Source of the DNA: Candidatus Methanoperedens nitratireducens
Lineage (GTDB): Archaea > Halobacteriota > Methanosarcinia > Methanosarcinales > Methanoperedenaceae
Direction of reading: 5' to 3'
Assembly (NCBI RefSeq): GCF_900196725.1
Contig: NZ_FZMP01000178.1
Coordinates: 1-63,572, forward strand
Length of the DNA: 63,572 nucleotides
Made by a program: the position numbers and the translations under genes. The notes under the pieces are model-generated. The model searched no databases and was not told the DNA's origin. It saw nothing but the letters and a program-made list of their open reading frames with translations. This document shows, one piece after another, positions 55,640-63,572 of the stretch (the stretch's first letter is position 1; each line of letters starts with the position of its first letter).

Positions 55640-56254
55640 TTAAGCCCACCAATCATCCCTGAATCGATATCTGTTGACATGAGGATCAAGTGCCTGACTC
55701 GAATAAACATTCATAACGGTCTCGATATCCCATCTTGCCCCATAGAGTTTCGCAACATCTTCAGCCTCCAAAACATCTTTTGAAATATTAGTGAGATAAA
55801 CATGGTACTTTTCCTCATCTTCATTGAAAACCGCTACCAATCGGAACTGTTCAGTATCCAATCTTTCCTTGCCATTGTATTTTCGTCTCTTGAAAGAGAC
55901 CTCAACTTCAACATCGAGTACCTGTCGTTTTAACTTTGGTAGAATTTCACTGATATATTTTCCTTTCACATCGATACTGTTACCCCGGCAAGTATTATGC
56001 ACATCCACAATGAGAGGATCAGCGTTTCCCTTCAACCTGGACACAAAGTAGCAGCCGTTCTCTTTGATCCTTGCAAAAAGCTGATGTTTATAAAAACCAA
56101 GATCGATAAGAAGAATTCTATCTTTTATCCATGGACCTATTCGCAACGTCTTCAATTCATTTGTACTTTCAGCATGGATACTGATGCTTTTTGGGCTATT
56201 TGCTACCGCACTTACCAATAAGCTTACTTTAACGCCTGCTGCTACAGTTCTCTC
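55640..56254 (-). mobile_element. Truncated IS4-type transposase remnant
   Basis: The frame is open from 56254, with no start of its own before a TGA at 56255. It gives 'LLVSAVANSPKS', 'ILLIDLGFYKHQLFARIKEN' and 'YLTNISKDVLEAEDVAKLYGARWDIE', the DDE core of IS4-family transposases. The N-terminal domain is missing, and after 'WDIET' the end (YREKMN-type region with the last Glu) is replaced by unrelated residues. No clear terminal inverted repeats were found. It interrupts the ABC ATPase gene. Confidence 0.8.
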
Positions 56255-56401
56255 TCATAGCGATAATTTTATCCAATATTAAACGTAATGTATTCTTGAC
56301 ATACATCGCTGAAATCCTTCTATATAAGGATTCCTAAAGTGGAAGTGGGATCAGGTCAGTTTGATGTAGCATGATTTGAACAAAAAAGGAGGATAAAAAA
56401 A

Positions 56402-57019
56402 ATGGCAATTCCAAAAATGCTTTATGTATCAGAGCAAACTCCACATGGTCCGCATACGCTGGATATTTATTCCCGCCTGCTGGATGATCAGATAGTATTT
56501 CTCACAGGTGAAATCAATGAAGATACTGCAGAAAGTATCATCGCACAACTTCTTTATTTAGAAGCAAAAGACTTCGAAGGTGATATCCGTTTATATATAG
56601 ACAGCCCCGGAGGACTGGTCACTGCTGGCCTTGCTATCTACGACGCAATGCAATGCACCAAATGCGGTATCGAAACCATCTGTATCGGGCAGGCTGCCTC
56701 TATGGCTGCGGTTTTACTGGCAGCGGGAGCCAAGGGAAAAAGGATGGCATTTCCTAATGCACGGGTGATGATACACCAGCCACTTGGTGGAGCACAGGGA
56801 CAGGCATCGGATATCGCTATTCAGGCAAAAGAGATGGCAAGGATTAAAAAGCATCTTAACGAAATCTTGGTCCATCACACAGGGCAGCCCATTGAGGTCA
56901 TTGAGAAAGATACGGACAGGGATTTCTTCCTGACAGCAGAGGAAGCGATGGAATATGGGCTAATAGATGATGTAATGAGGGCTGGTGAAGGAGTAATTAA
57001 AGCGAACAAAGGGATATGA
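56402..57019 (+). CDS. clpP: ATP-dependent Clp protease proteolytic subunit
   Basis: The 205-residue protein is a full-length ClpP. The triad is S100 in '[12 protein letters not shown]', H125 in '[11 protein letters not shown]' and D174 in 'DTDRDFF'. It also has '[20 protein letters not shown]' and '[10 protein letters not shown]'. ClpP needs a ClpX/ClpA-type unfoldase, and none is in the window. ClpP is rare in archaea, and the strong bacterial-style RBS (AAGGAGGA) suggests transfer from bacteria. The last four bases overlap acnA. It lies 150 bases after the transposon debris. Confidence 0.95.
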   Translation: MAIPKMLYVSEQTPHGPHTLDIYSRLLDDQIVFLTGEINEDTAESIIAQLLYLEAKDFEGDIRLYIDSPGGLVTAGLAIYDAMQCTKCGIETICIGQAASMAAVLLAAGAKGKRMAFPNARVMIHQPLGGAQGQASDIAIQAKEMARIKKHLNEILVHHTGQPIEVIEKDTDRDFFLTAEEAMEYGLIDDVMRAGEGVIKANKGI

Positions 57020-59787
57020 ACGCAGACATGAATCCATTTGGGTCTAAAGATGTTATCGATACAGGCAAGGGTCGCGTGAATATCTATCGCATTAGCAGAC
57101 TTGAGGAGATAGGCTTAGGAAACATCTCTCATTTTCCGTACTCCATCAAGATATTACTTGAAGCTCTCCTTCGACATGTGGATGGATTGCTTGTAACGGA
57201 GGAAGATGTCGAATCATTAGCTAGGTGGAATCCAAAAAAGATGCCAGAGCGCGAGATACCTTTTATTCCTGCAAGGGTGCTTCTGCAGGATTTCACAGGA
57301 GTTCCCGCAGTGGTTGACCTGGCTGCCATGAGGTCGGCTGTTGAAAGGCTGGGAGGCGACCCGGCAAAGATTAATCCCGTTATACCCGCAGACCTTGTTA
57401 TTGACCATTCCATCCAAGTGGATTATTACGGCACCTCATACGCCAGAGCTTATAATGAGAAAAAGGAATTTGAACGGAACCACGAGAGGTATACTGTTCT
57501 TAGATGGGGTCAAAATGCTTTTGATAATTTTCGCATTATTCCACCGGGCAGAGGAATAGTCCATCAGGTAAATCTTGAATATCTCGCGTCGGTAGTTCAG
57601 GTCAAAAAAGTGAACGGCGAGCCTGTCGCCTTTCCGGATACCCTTGTCGGGATGGACTCTCATACCACAATGATAAATAGCCTGGGAGTGCTGGGATGGG
57701 GTGTTGGAGGGATAGAAGCAGAAGCTGTCATGCTCGGCCAGCCCTATCACATGCCGGTTCCTAAAGTTGTAGGATTCAGGCTTTACGGTGATTTGAAGGA
57801 GGGAGTAACAGCCACAGATCTTGTTCTCACCATTACCCAGATCTTAAGGAAACATAACGTTGTGGGTAAATTCGTTGAATTCTATGGGCAGGGTTTGAAC
57901 ACATTAAGCCTGCCCGACCGGGCGACCATATCCAACATGGCTCCTGAATACGGAGCAACTGTGGGATTCTTTCCCATCGACGAGGAAACATTGAATTATC
58001 TCCTGATGACAGGAAGGAAAAGGGAGCACGTTAATCTGGTTAAGTTATATGCAATGGAGCAGGGTCTCTTCCGCACAGATGAAAGTCCAGAACCCCTGTT
58101 CAGCGAGACTCTGGAACTTGACATGAGCAACGTTGAACCAAGCCTCGCAGGGCCGAGACGACCCCAGGATCGTATACCTCTTGATGAAATGGAAGCAAGT
58201 TTCCACAAAGCCATGGAGGAGACGTTTCTGCGGAAAAAAACTGAAGTGGAAGCTGATCATGAATTTCACCGCTGGCTTGGAGAGGGCGGAAGCTTCAGGG
58301 TCGAGCATAAACATATCGGCGGGGAACAGCCCAGCGCAAAATATGAGATGAAAGTCCCGGTAAAAAGCGGTTCGATAGTAATTGCAGCCATAACCTCATG
58401 CACCAACACTTCAAACCCCTCTGTGATTATCGGAGCAGGTCTCCTGGCAAAGAATGCAGTCGAGCGCGGACTCAAGGTCAAGCCTTATGTTAAAACTAGC
58501 CTTGCTCCAGGTTCGCGTGTTGTGAGTGAATACCTTGCGAACTCGGGACTCATGCCCTATCTTGAGGCTCTGGGATTCCACCTTGTGGGATACGGATGCA
58601 CGACATGCATAGGCAATAGCGGTCCGATCCCGGAGAACGTTGCCAGGGCGGTGAAAGAGAATAACCTTATAGTCGCTTCGGTATTAAGTGGAAACCGCAA
58701 TTTTGAGGGCAGGATTAACCCGCTCGTCAAAGCAAATTACCTTGCCTCGCCTCCATTAGTGGTAGCATACGCCATATCTGGTACAGTGGATATTGATCTT
58801 AAAACGGAACCTGTCGGATACGATCCGAATGGAAAACCGGTATATCTAAAAGATATCTGGCCTGATCAAGAGGAAATCCGGCAGGTTATAAAAAATATAA
58901 TCAAACCAATGTTGTTTGAAAAACAGTATTCAGAGATATCAGACGGCACAGAGCTATGGGAGAACCTCAAAGTCCCTTCTGGCAAACTCTATGAATGGGA
59001 CAACGAATCGACCTATATCCAGGAACCTCCCTTCTTCAGGGATTTCCCGGTAAAGCTTCCTGAAAAGGGTGATTTGATGGGTCTCAGGGTACTTGCATAC
59101 CTGGGAGACAGCATCACGACGGATCACATTTCCCCGGCGGGGGAATTTTCTCAAGACGCTCTTGCGGGACAGTATCTGATATCCTGTGGAGTGGCACCGG
59201 AAGATTTCAATTCCTTCGGATCAAGAAGAGGAAATCATGATGTCATGATGCGGGGAACATTTGCAAACATAAATCTCAGGAACAGACTTGTTCCTGATAA
59301 AGAAGGAGGATGGACTCTATATTTACCCACCAGAGAAAAAATGACAATTTACGATGCAGCGATGCTTTACAAAAAGAACGGCATCCCTCTTGCTATCATA
59401 GCAGGGAAAGAATACGGCACAGGCAGTTCCCGCGATTGGGCTGCCAAGGGCACATGTCTTCTTGGGGTCAGAGCAGTAATAGCTGAATCGTTTGAGCGCA
59501 TCCACAGGAGCAACCTCGTGGGAATGGGCGTTCTGCCGCTGCAGTTCATGAAAGGGGAGAGCGCAGATACGCTGGGCATTAATGGGGATGAGGTACTGGA
59601 TATCCTTGGTATAAGTAACATAGAGCCTGGGGGAGAACTGCGCGTGGTTGCAAGAGATGAAAATGGAAAAGAAAAGACATTTAACGTCATGGCAAGACTG
59701 GACTCGCTGATTGAGGTGGAATTTTATAGAAATGGCGGCATACTGCATACATTCCTCAGAAATATATTAAGTAATAAAAGGAGTTGA
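57016..59787 (+). CDS. acnA: Aconitate hydratase A (bacterial type)
   Basis: The 923-residue enzyme isomerises citrate and isocitrate. Motifs are '[16 protein letters not shown]', '[22 protein letters not shown]', the cluster cysteines in '[11 protein letters not shown]' and '[13 protein letters not shown]', '[13 protein letters not shown]' and the swivel-domain '[15 protein letters not shown]'. The order of domains and length match AcnA/IRP-type proteins. It overlaps clpP by ATGA and is followed by the dehydrogenase gene. Most methanogens use other aconitase types, so this suggests import. Confidence 0.96.
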   Translation: MNADMNPFGSKDVIDTGKGRVNIYRISRLEEIGLGNISHFPYSIKILLEALLRHVDGLLVTEEDVESLARWNPKKMPEREIPFIPARVLLQDFTGVPAVVDLAAMRSAVERLGGDPAKINPVIPADLVIDHSIQVDYYGTSYARAYNEKKEFERNHERYTVLRWGQNAFDNFRIIPPGRGIVHQVNLEYLASVVQVKKVNGEPVAFPDTLVGMDSHTTMINSLGVLGWGVGGIEAEAVMLGQPYHMPVPKVVGFRLYGDLKEGVTATDLVLTITQILRKHNVVGKFVEFYGQGLNTLSLPDRATISNMAPEYGATVGFFPIDEETLNYLLMTGRKREHVNLVKLYAMEQGLFRTDESPEPLFSETLELDMSNVEPSLAGPRRPQDRIPLDEMEASFHKAMEETFLRKKTEVEADHEFHRWLGEGGSFRVEHKHIGGEQPSAKYEMKVPVKSGSIVIAAITSCTNTSNPSVIIGAGLLAKNAVERGLKVKPYVKTSLAPGSRVVSEYLANSGLMPYLEALGFHLVGYGCTTCIGNSGPIPENVARAVKENNLIVASVLSGNRNFEGRINPLVKANYLASPPLVVAYAISGTVDIDLKTEPVGYDPNGKPVYLKDIWPDQEEIRQVIKNIIKPMLFEKQYSEISDGTELWENLKVPSGKLYEWDNESTYIQEPPFFRDFPVKLPEKGDLMGLRVLAYLGDSITTDHISPAGEFSQDALAGQYLISCGVAPEDFNSFGSRRGNHDVMMRGTFANINLRNRLVPDKEGGWTLYLPTREKMTIYDAAMLYKKNGIPLAIIAGKEYGTGSSRDWAAKGTCLLGVRAVIAESFERIHRSNLVGMGVLPLQFMKGESADTLGINGDEVLDILGISNIEPGGELRVVARDENGKEKTFNVMARLDSLIEVEFYRNGGILHTFLRNILSNKRS

Positions 59788-59792
59788 AAACC

Positions 59793-61160
59793 ATGAAAAA
59801 GATGATCTCTATTAACTCCGCTACGGGGGAGATAAATAGGGAATTTGAACTTTATTCACAAGAAAGGATAAACGAAGCGATTAGAAAGTCCAGGACTGCC
59901 TTTTCAGAATGGAAGAATCTGGATATCTCTGACAGGGCAGAATATCTTACGAATGCTGCGAAGGTGTTGCGAAGACGGAAGAAGGAACTTGGTGAAATTA
60001 TCACATTGGAAATGGGTAAACCTGTAAAAGAGTCCATACCCGAGGTTGAAAAATGCGCATGGGCTCTTGAGTACTTCGCGGAGAATGCTGAGCGATTTTT
60101 GGAACCTGAGATCGTGGAAACAGATGCCAGGAAGTCGTACGTTTCATTTGAACCGCGTGGAGCGATACTCTGCATCATGCCCTGGAACTTTCCATTCTGG
60201 CAGGCTTTGCGTTTCGCTTCCCCGGCTTTATCTGGCGGGAACGTTGTATTGCTCAAACATTCAAGCTACGTCCCCTTATGCGCATTGGAACTTGAAAAGG
60301 TTTTTTTAGAGGCAGGTTTTCCCGAAGGGGTCTTCCAGACGCTACTGATAGATGGATCAACTGCATCAGCACTTATAAAGAGAAAGGAGATAGATGCAGT
60401 ATCCTTAACAGGCAGCGTTTCTGCAGGACAGAAGGTGGCAGAGGTCTGTGGGCAGAACATGAAAAAGTTTGTCCTCGAACTTGGTGGAAGTGATCCTTTC
60501 ATCGTACTTGCAGATGCTGATATAGAAAAGGCTGCAAAGATTGGAGTTGCCAGCAGGTTTCTCGATGCTGGTCAGAGCTGTATCGCTGCGAAACGTTTCA
60601 TCGTCGAAGAAAGTATAGCAGAGGTGTTTACCTCAAAATTTGTTGAGTATGCTTCTAACCTCAAAGTAGGGGACCCGATGGACCCGGATACTGATATAGG
60701 CCCACTTGTAAGGGAGGAGCAGATAGAACTCCTTGAAGAACAGGTGAAGGATGCTTTATCCAGAGGAGCAAGAGTTCTACTTGAAGGAGGAAGACTTCAA
60801 AGGAGAGGGTTCTTCTATTCTCCTGTCGTACTTTCCGATGTCACATGGGAAATGAAGGTGTTAAAGGAAGAGACGTTCGGTCCTGTGGCGCCTGTAGTTC
60901 CAGTAAAAGATGAGTCTGAAGCGATAAAAGTAGCCAATGACTCCGAGCTTGGGCTCGGGGCGAGTATATGGAGCAAGGACAGGGACAAGGCACTTCGTCT
61001 TGCAAAAGAGATTGAAGCAGGCGTTGTGGTTGTAAATTCGCTTGTTAAGTCCGACCCTCGCCTGCCTTTCGGAGGAGTAAAGAAGAGCGGCATTGGAAGA
61101 GAGCTCTCAAAATTCGGGCTCTACGAATTCATGAATATCAAATCCATATCGGTGTACTGA
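59793..61160 (+). CDS. gabD: Succinate-semialdehyde dehydrogenase (GabD1-like aldehyde dehydrogenase)
   Basis: The 455-residue protein starts at ATG 59793 behind GGAG; an in-frame TTG at 59784 is less likely. The ALDH motifs are 'MPWNFPFWQALRFA', 'SLTGSVSAGQKVAE', 'LELGGSDPFIVLADADIE', the nucleophile Cys in 'DAGQSCIAAKRFI' and 'EETFGPVAPVV'. The short form and 'GGSDPF' match the SSADH type near GabD1. It lies between acnA and the ThDP enzyme, with 1 base to the latter. It would oxidise succinate semialdehyde to succinate. Confidence 0.9.
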   Translation: MKKMISINSATGEINREFELYSQERINEAIRKSRTAFSEWKNLDISDRAEYLTNAAKVLRRRKKELGEIITLEMGKPVKESIPEVEKCAWALEYFAENAERFLEPEIVETDARKSYVSFEPRGAILCIMPWNFPFWQALRFASPALSGGNVVLLKHSSYVPLCALELEKVFLEAGFPEGVFQTLLIDGSTASALIKRKEIDAVSLTGSVSAGQKVAEVCGQNMKKFVLELGGSDPFIVLADADIEKAAKIGVASRFLDAGQSCIAAKRFIVEESIAEVFTSKFVEYASNLKVGDPMDPDTDIGPLVREEQIELLEEQVKDALSRGARVLLEGGRLQRRGFFYSPVVLSDVTWEMKVLKEETFGPVAPVVPVKDESEAIKVANDSELGLGASIWSKDRDKALRLAKEIEAGVVVVNSLVKSDPRLPFGGVKKSGIGRELSKFGLYEFMNIKSISVY

Positions 61161-61161
61161 A

Positions 61162-62799
61162 ATGAAAGGTAGCGACCTCTTTGTAAGATGCCTTGAGAAT
61201 GAGGGTGTGGAGTACATATTTGGCGTCCCTGGAGAGGAGGTCCTTGATTTATTGGATTCCCTTTCAAGGTCAAAGATAAAATTTATTGTTACAAGGCACG
61301 AGCATGGAGCAGCCTTTATGGCTGATGTCTATGGGAGGGTTACGCACACTCCGGGTGTTTGCCTTTCTACGCTCGGTCCAGGGGCGACGAACCTTATTAC
61401 AGGCGTGGCAGATGCGTATCTTGACAAGGCGCCCCTGGTAGCGATAACAGGGCAGGCAGACCAGGAAAAAACTCACAAGGAAGCACATCAATACATCGAC
61501 ATCGTGGGTTCTTTCAAGTACATCACAAACTGGAACACGATCATCAAACGTGCTGACTTTATACCTGAGATCGTAAGGAAGGCATTTGATATAGCCGCTG
61601 ACGCGCCTGGAGCGGTGCATATAGAGCTTCCAGAGGATGTGGCAGAGGAAGAGACAGGTAAAGTACCTCTTCAGAGAAAAGGTAAAGGCCATATCAGTTC
61701 GCCGGGAGAAGATGAATTGAATAGAGTGGCTGCTTTTCTAAAAAATGCTTCAATGCCCATAATACTGGCAGGCAATGGAATTCTAAGGGAGGAAGCTTTC
61801 CCGGAGCTTAAAGAGTTCGTAGACAGAACAGGTATACCGGTTGCCACAACTTTCATGGGGAAAGGGGCGATACCTGCGGACAGCCACCTCTACTTAGGCT
61901 CTGTGGGCATTCAGGAAAAGGATTATATCATCTGCGGCATTGACGTTGCAGACCTTGTGATATGTATTGGATTTGATCCGGTAGAGTACAGCCCGCGATT
62001 CTGGAATCCAGAGGCTTCAAAAAATATAATCCACATCCATTCTAACCATCCAGTAGTGGATTCCAGCTACTTGCCCGAGTTCATTCTAATCGGAAGCATC
62101 AAGGAAACACTGAAGCATTTAGTAACTTATTGCGACTTTAAAAAAGAAATACCAGAATACTTCAGAAAGCTTAAGGGAATAATCGAAGGCGAACTTGAAT
62201 CCTTCGGGGATGACATGAGTTTTCCGATGAAGCCCCAGAAGATATTATATGATATAAGGAAGTGTCTTTCCAGAGGTGACATCCTTATCAGCGACGTAGG
62301 CGCGCACAAGCTCTGGATAGGAAGGCTCTTTCCGGCTTACGAACCTAACACGGTTATAATCTCCAATGGCTTAGCTTCCATGGGTTTTGCTTTACCGGGC
62401 GCCATTGCGGCAAACCTTGTTCTCCCAGAGAAGAAAGTGATTGCTGCAGTGGGCGACGGCGGTTTTATGATGAATCTCCAGGAGCTTGAAACCGCCAGGA
62501 GGCTTGGCTGCAGCTTTGCCGTGGTTATCTTTAACGACTCAAAATACGGGTCTATAGACTGGAAGGCAAGAATAAAATTCAATAGGAGCTTTGGGGTTGA
62601 ATTTTCCAACCCTGACTTTGTCAAACTTGCGGAAAGTTTTGGAGCAAAAGGGGTCAGGATAGATAGGGCGGAGGAGTTTGCCCCTCTGCTAAAAAAGGCA
62701 CTTGAAGATGGAGGAATATGGGTTTTTGATGTTGAGGTTGATTACTCTGAGAATATGAAGCTTTCTCAGAAGTTGAAGGGGGATGTATGTAAGTTTTAG
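61162..62799 (+). CDS. Acetolactate-synthase-like ThDP enzyme, possibly 2-oxoglutarate decarboxylase
   Basis: The 545-residue three-domain ThDP enzyme has the catalytic Glu in 'TRHEHGAAFMADVYGR' (about 45-61), 'LSTLGPGATNLITGVADAYL' and the ThDP motif 'VGDGGFMMNLQELETARR' with 'IFNDSKYGSI'. It looks like the catabolic ALS/IlvB family. No small regulatory subunit is near. Its direct pairing with SSADH mirrors the cyanobacterial 2-oxoglutarate decarboxylase gene, which is usually annotated as acetolactate synthase. The function is inferred: 2-oxoglutarate to succinate semialdehyde, or acetolactate from pyruvate. Confidence 0.85.
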   Translation: MKGSDLFVRCLENEGVEYIFGVPGEEVLDLLDSLSRSKIKFIVTRHEHGAAFMADVYGRVTHTPGVCLSTLGPGATNLITGVADAYLDKAPLVAITGQADQEKTHKEAHQYIDIVGSFKYITNWNTIIKRADFIPEIVRKAFDIAADAPGAVHIELPEDVAEEETGKVPLQRKGKGHISSPGEDELNRVAAFLKNASMPIILAGNGILREEAFPELKEFVDRTGIPVATTFMGKGAIPADSHLYLGSVGIQEKDYIICGIDVADLVICIGFDPVEYSPRFWNPEASKNIIHIHSNHPVVDSSYLPEFILIGSIKETLKHLVTYCDFKKEIPEYFRKLKGIIEGELESFGDDMSFPMKPQKILYDIRKCLSRGDILISDVGAHKLWIGRLFPAYEPNTVIISNGLASMGFALPGAIAANLVLPEKKVIAAVGDGGFMMNLQELETARRLGCSFAVVIFNDSKYGSIDWKARIKFNRSFGVEFSNPDFVKLAESFGAKGVRIDRAEEFAPLLKKALEDGGIWVFDVEVDYSENMKLSQKLKGDVCKF

Positions 62800-62860
62800 G
62801 CGTATTCCCGTTCCCCCACTGGCACGTACTTACATCCTTCTTTGAGTGCATATACAAATG

Positions 62861-63487
62861 CTAACTTCCCTTGATAAGAATAGTCTCATTAATATCTTTG
62901 AGGGTATTGCAGGAAGTCATAATCATTGCGATTTTAAAATCTGTTTTCAAATATTCCAAAATTCTCTTGACTCCTTCTACCCCGCTAGAAACTGCCTCTC
63001 TTGCCAGCGGTCTTCCCACCAGGACAAAATCAGCTCCAAGAGCAAACATTTTGACAGCATCAAACCCTGTTCTTACTCCCCCGTCTGCCGTGATCACAAC
63101 CCTTTTACCTTTTTTAGTTCCTCTCACGGCTTTCACAATTTCAGGGAGAACATCCGCAACCCCTGGAGTTGAGTCTAGAACCCTGCCGCCGTGATTGGAA
63201 ATTCCTATCACATCAGCCCCGGCTTCGACCGCAGCAAGTGCATCCTCCTCGCACATGATACCTTTGACAATAAAAGGAAGCGCGGTTGATTTTTTGAGTT
63301 CCTTCAGTTCATCGATCGTTTTCCTGAAAACAGGTTTTCCGGAAAGTGCGAAGTTTACAGAACCTGCGCCGTCGATATCCACGCCCACAGCAACTGCTTT
63401 TTCTTTCTCGGATTGCTTTATCAGCTCTAAAAGGACTTCCTGCGACTGCGGCTTGAAAATGTTTACCCCGTGCCCTTTGACTCTTTT
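62861..63487 (-). pseudogene. 3' half of an FMN-dependent alpha-hydroxyacid dehydrogenase gene
   Basis: The frame runs from just inside a TGA at 63488 to 62861, about 209 codons. It reads as the C-terminal half of a lactate/glycolate-oxidase-type barrel: 'VNIFKPQSQEVLLELI', 'VGVDIDGAG', 'LPFIVKGIMCEEDAL', 'GISNHGGRVLD', 'ITADGGVRTGFDAVKMFALGADFVLVGR' (fragments). The N-terminal ~130 residues are absent, and the upstream sequence to the window end does not supply them. An ATG at 63477 lies in another frame, suggesting a deletion junction. It is probably a remnant. Confidence 0.75.
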
Positions 63488-63572
63488 TCATTTTAACACA
63501 CCCATTGTTATACACTATTTCTTTAATCCATATACATTTCTGTAGGTGGTTACCAATTCATAGGTTCTCGAT

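Overview
The window is archaeal chromosome, most likely from a methane-cycling member of the Methanosarcinales such as the Candidatus Methanoperedens (ANME-2d) group. Pointers are formylmethanofuran dehydrogenase genes (fwdB, fwdD), formaldehyde-activating enzyme (fae), RNA polymerase subunit D with an intact double [4Fe-4S] domain, proteasome alpha, NMD3, Sec61-beta, rps17e, Dph6, AT-rich TATA boxes before genes, an intron-containing tRNA-Tyr, and envelope proteins ending in PGF-CTERM-like tails. The genus is inferred from gene content only.

Layout. 1-3.3 kb: a secreted ethylbenzene-dehydrogenase-like haem protein, DUF99, a zinc-ribbon membrane protein and tRNA-Tyr. 3.4-9.2 kb: a giant D-lactate/glycolate dehydrogenase fusion, a DUF4143 ATPase and a frameshifted aminotransferase. 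9.3-14.6 kb: metG, a possible structured RNA, a metallo-beta-lactamase-fold hydrolase and an iscS-iscU-HTH operon. 14.7-18.2 kb: rps13-rps4-rps11-rpoD, tRNA-Leu and a DUF5667 remnant. 18.4-28.9 kb: NMD3, NfeD/stomatin, a methyltransferase, two M24 peptidases, a GAF-PAS-PAS-wHTH regulator and a polyprenol-kinase-like protein. 28.9-43.1 kb: purD, Sec61-beta, a COG1361 surface protein, pcm, a phosphoribosyltransferase, dapA/dapB/rps17e, psmA, a solitary Cas4-like protein, the DUF357-DUF555-dph6 operon and queC. 43.2-45.5 kb: an AT-rich island with a membrane protein and a surface protein. 45.7-52.9 kb: patatin, a frameshifted ferredoxin with fwdB-fwdD, alkA with a DUF488 fragment, fae, hisF and purM. 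53-54.5 kb: three small membrane proteins resembling the YqjD/YqjE set, and modE. 54.6-56.3 kb: decaying DNA (an ABC ATPase pseudogene and an IS4-type transposase remnant). 56.4-62.8 kb: a tightly packed, bacterial-looking operon of clpP, aconitase A, succinate-semialdehyde dehydrogenase and an acetolactate-synthase-like ThDP enzyme, followed by half of an FMN-dependent alpha-hydroxyacid dehydrogenase gene.

The most interesting unit is the last operon. The pair of an acetolactate-synthase-like ThDP enzyme and succinate-semialdehyde dehydrogenase has the arrangement and sizes of the cyanobacterial 2-oxoglutarate decarboxylase/SSADH pair that bypasses 2-oxoglutarate dehydrogenase. Here it is overlapped or abutted by aconitase and by ClpP, a protease rare in archaea. 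It could be a transferred TCA-cycle bypass, but the ThDP enzyme may simply be an acetolactate synthase. Other points worth checking are a Cys-rich HTH protein in the Fe-S assembly operon, an identical 20-base palindromic element upstream of two unrelated genes, a poly-A frameshift in the Fwd-linked ferredoxin, and several strong intergenic hairpins. No CRISPR array, rRNA, complete insertion sequence or replication origin was recognised.
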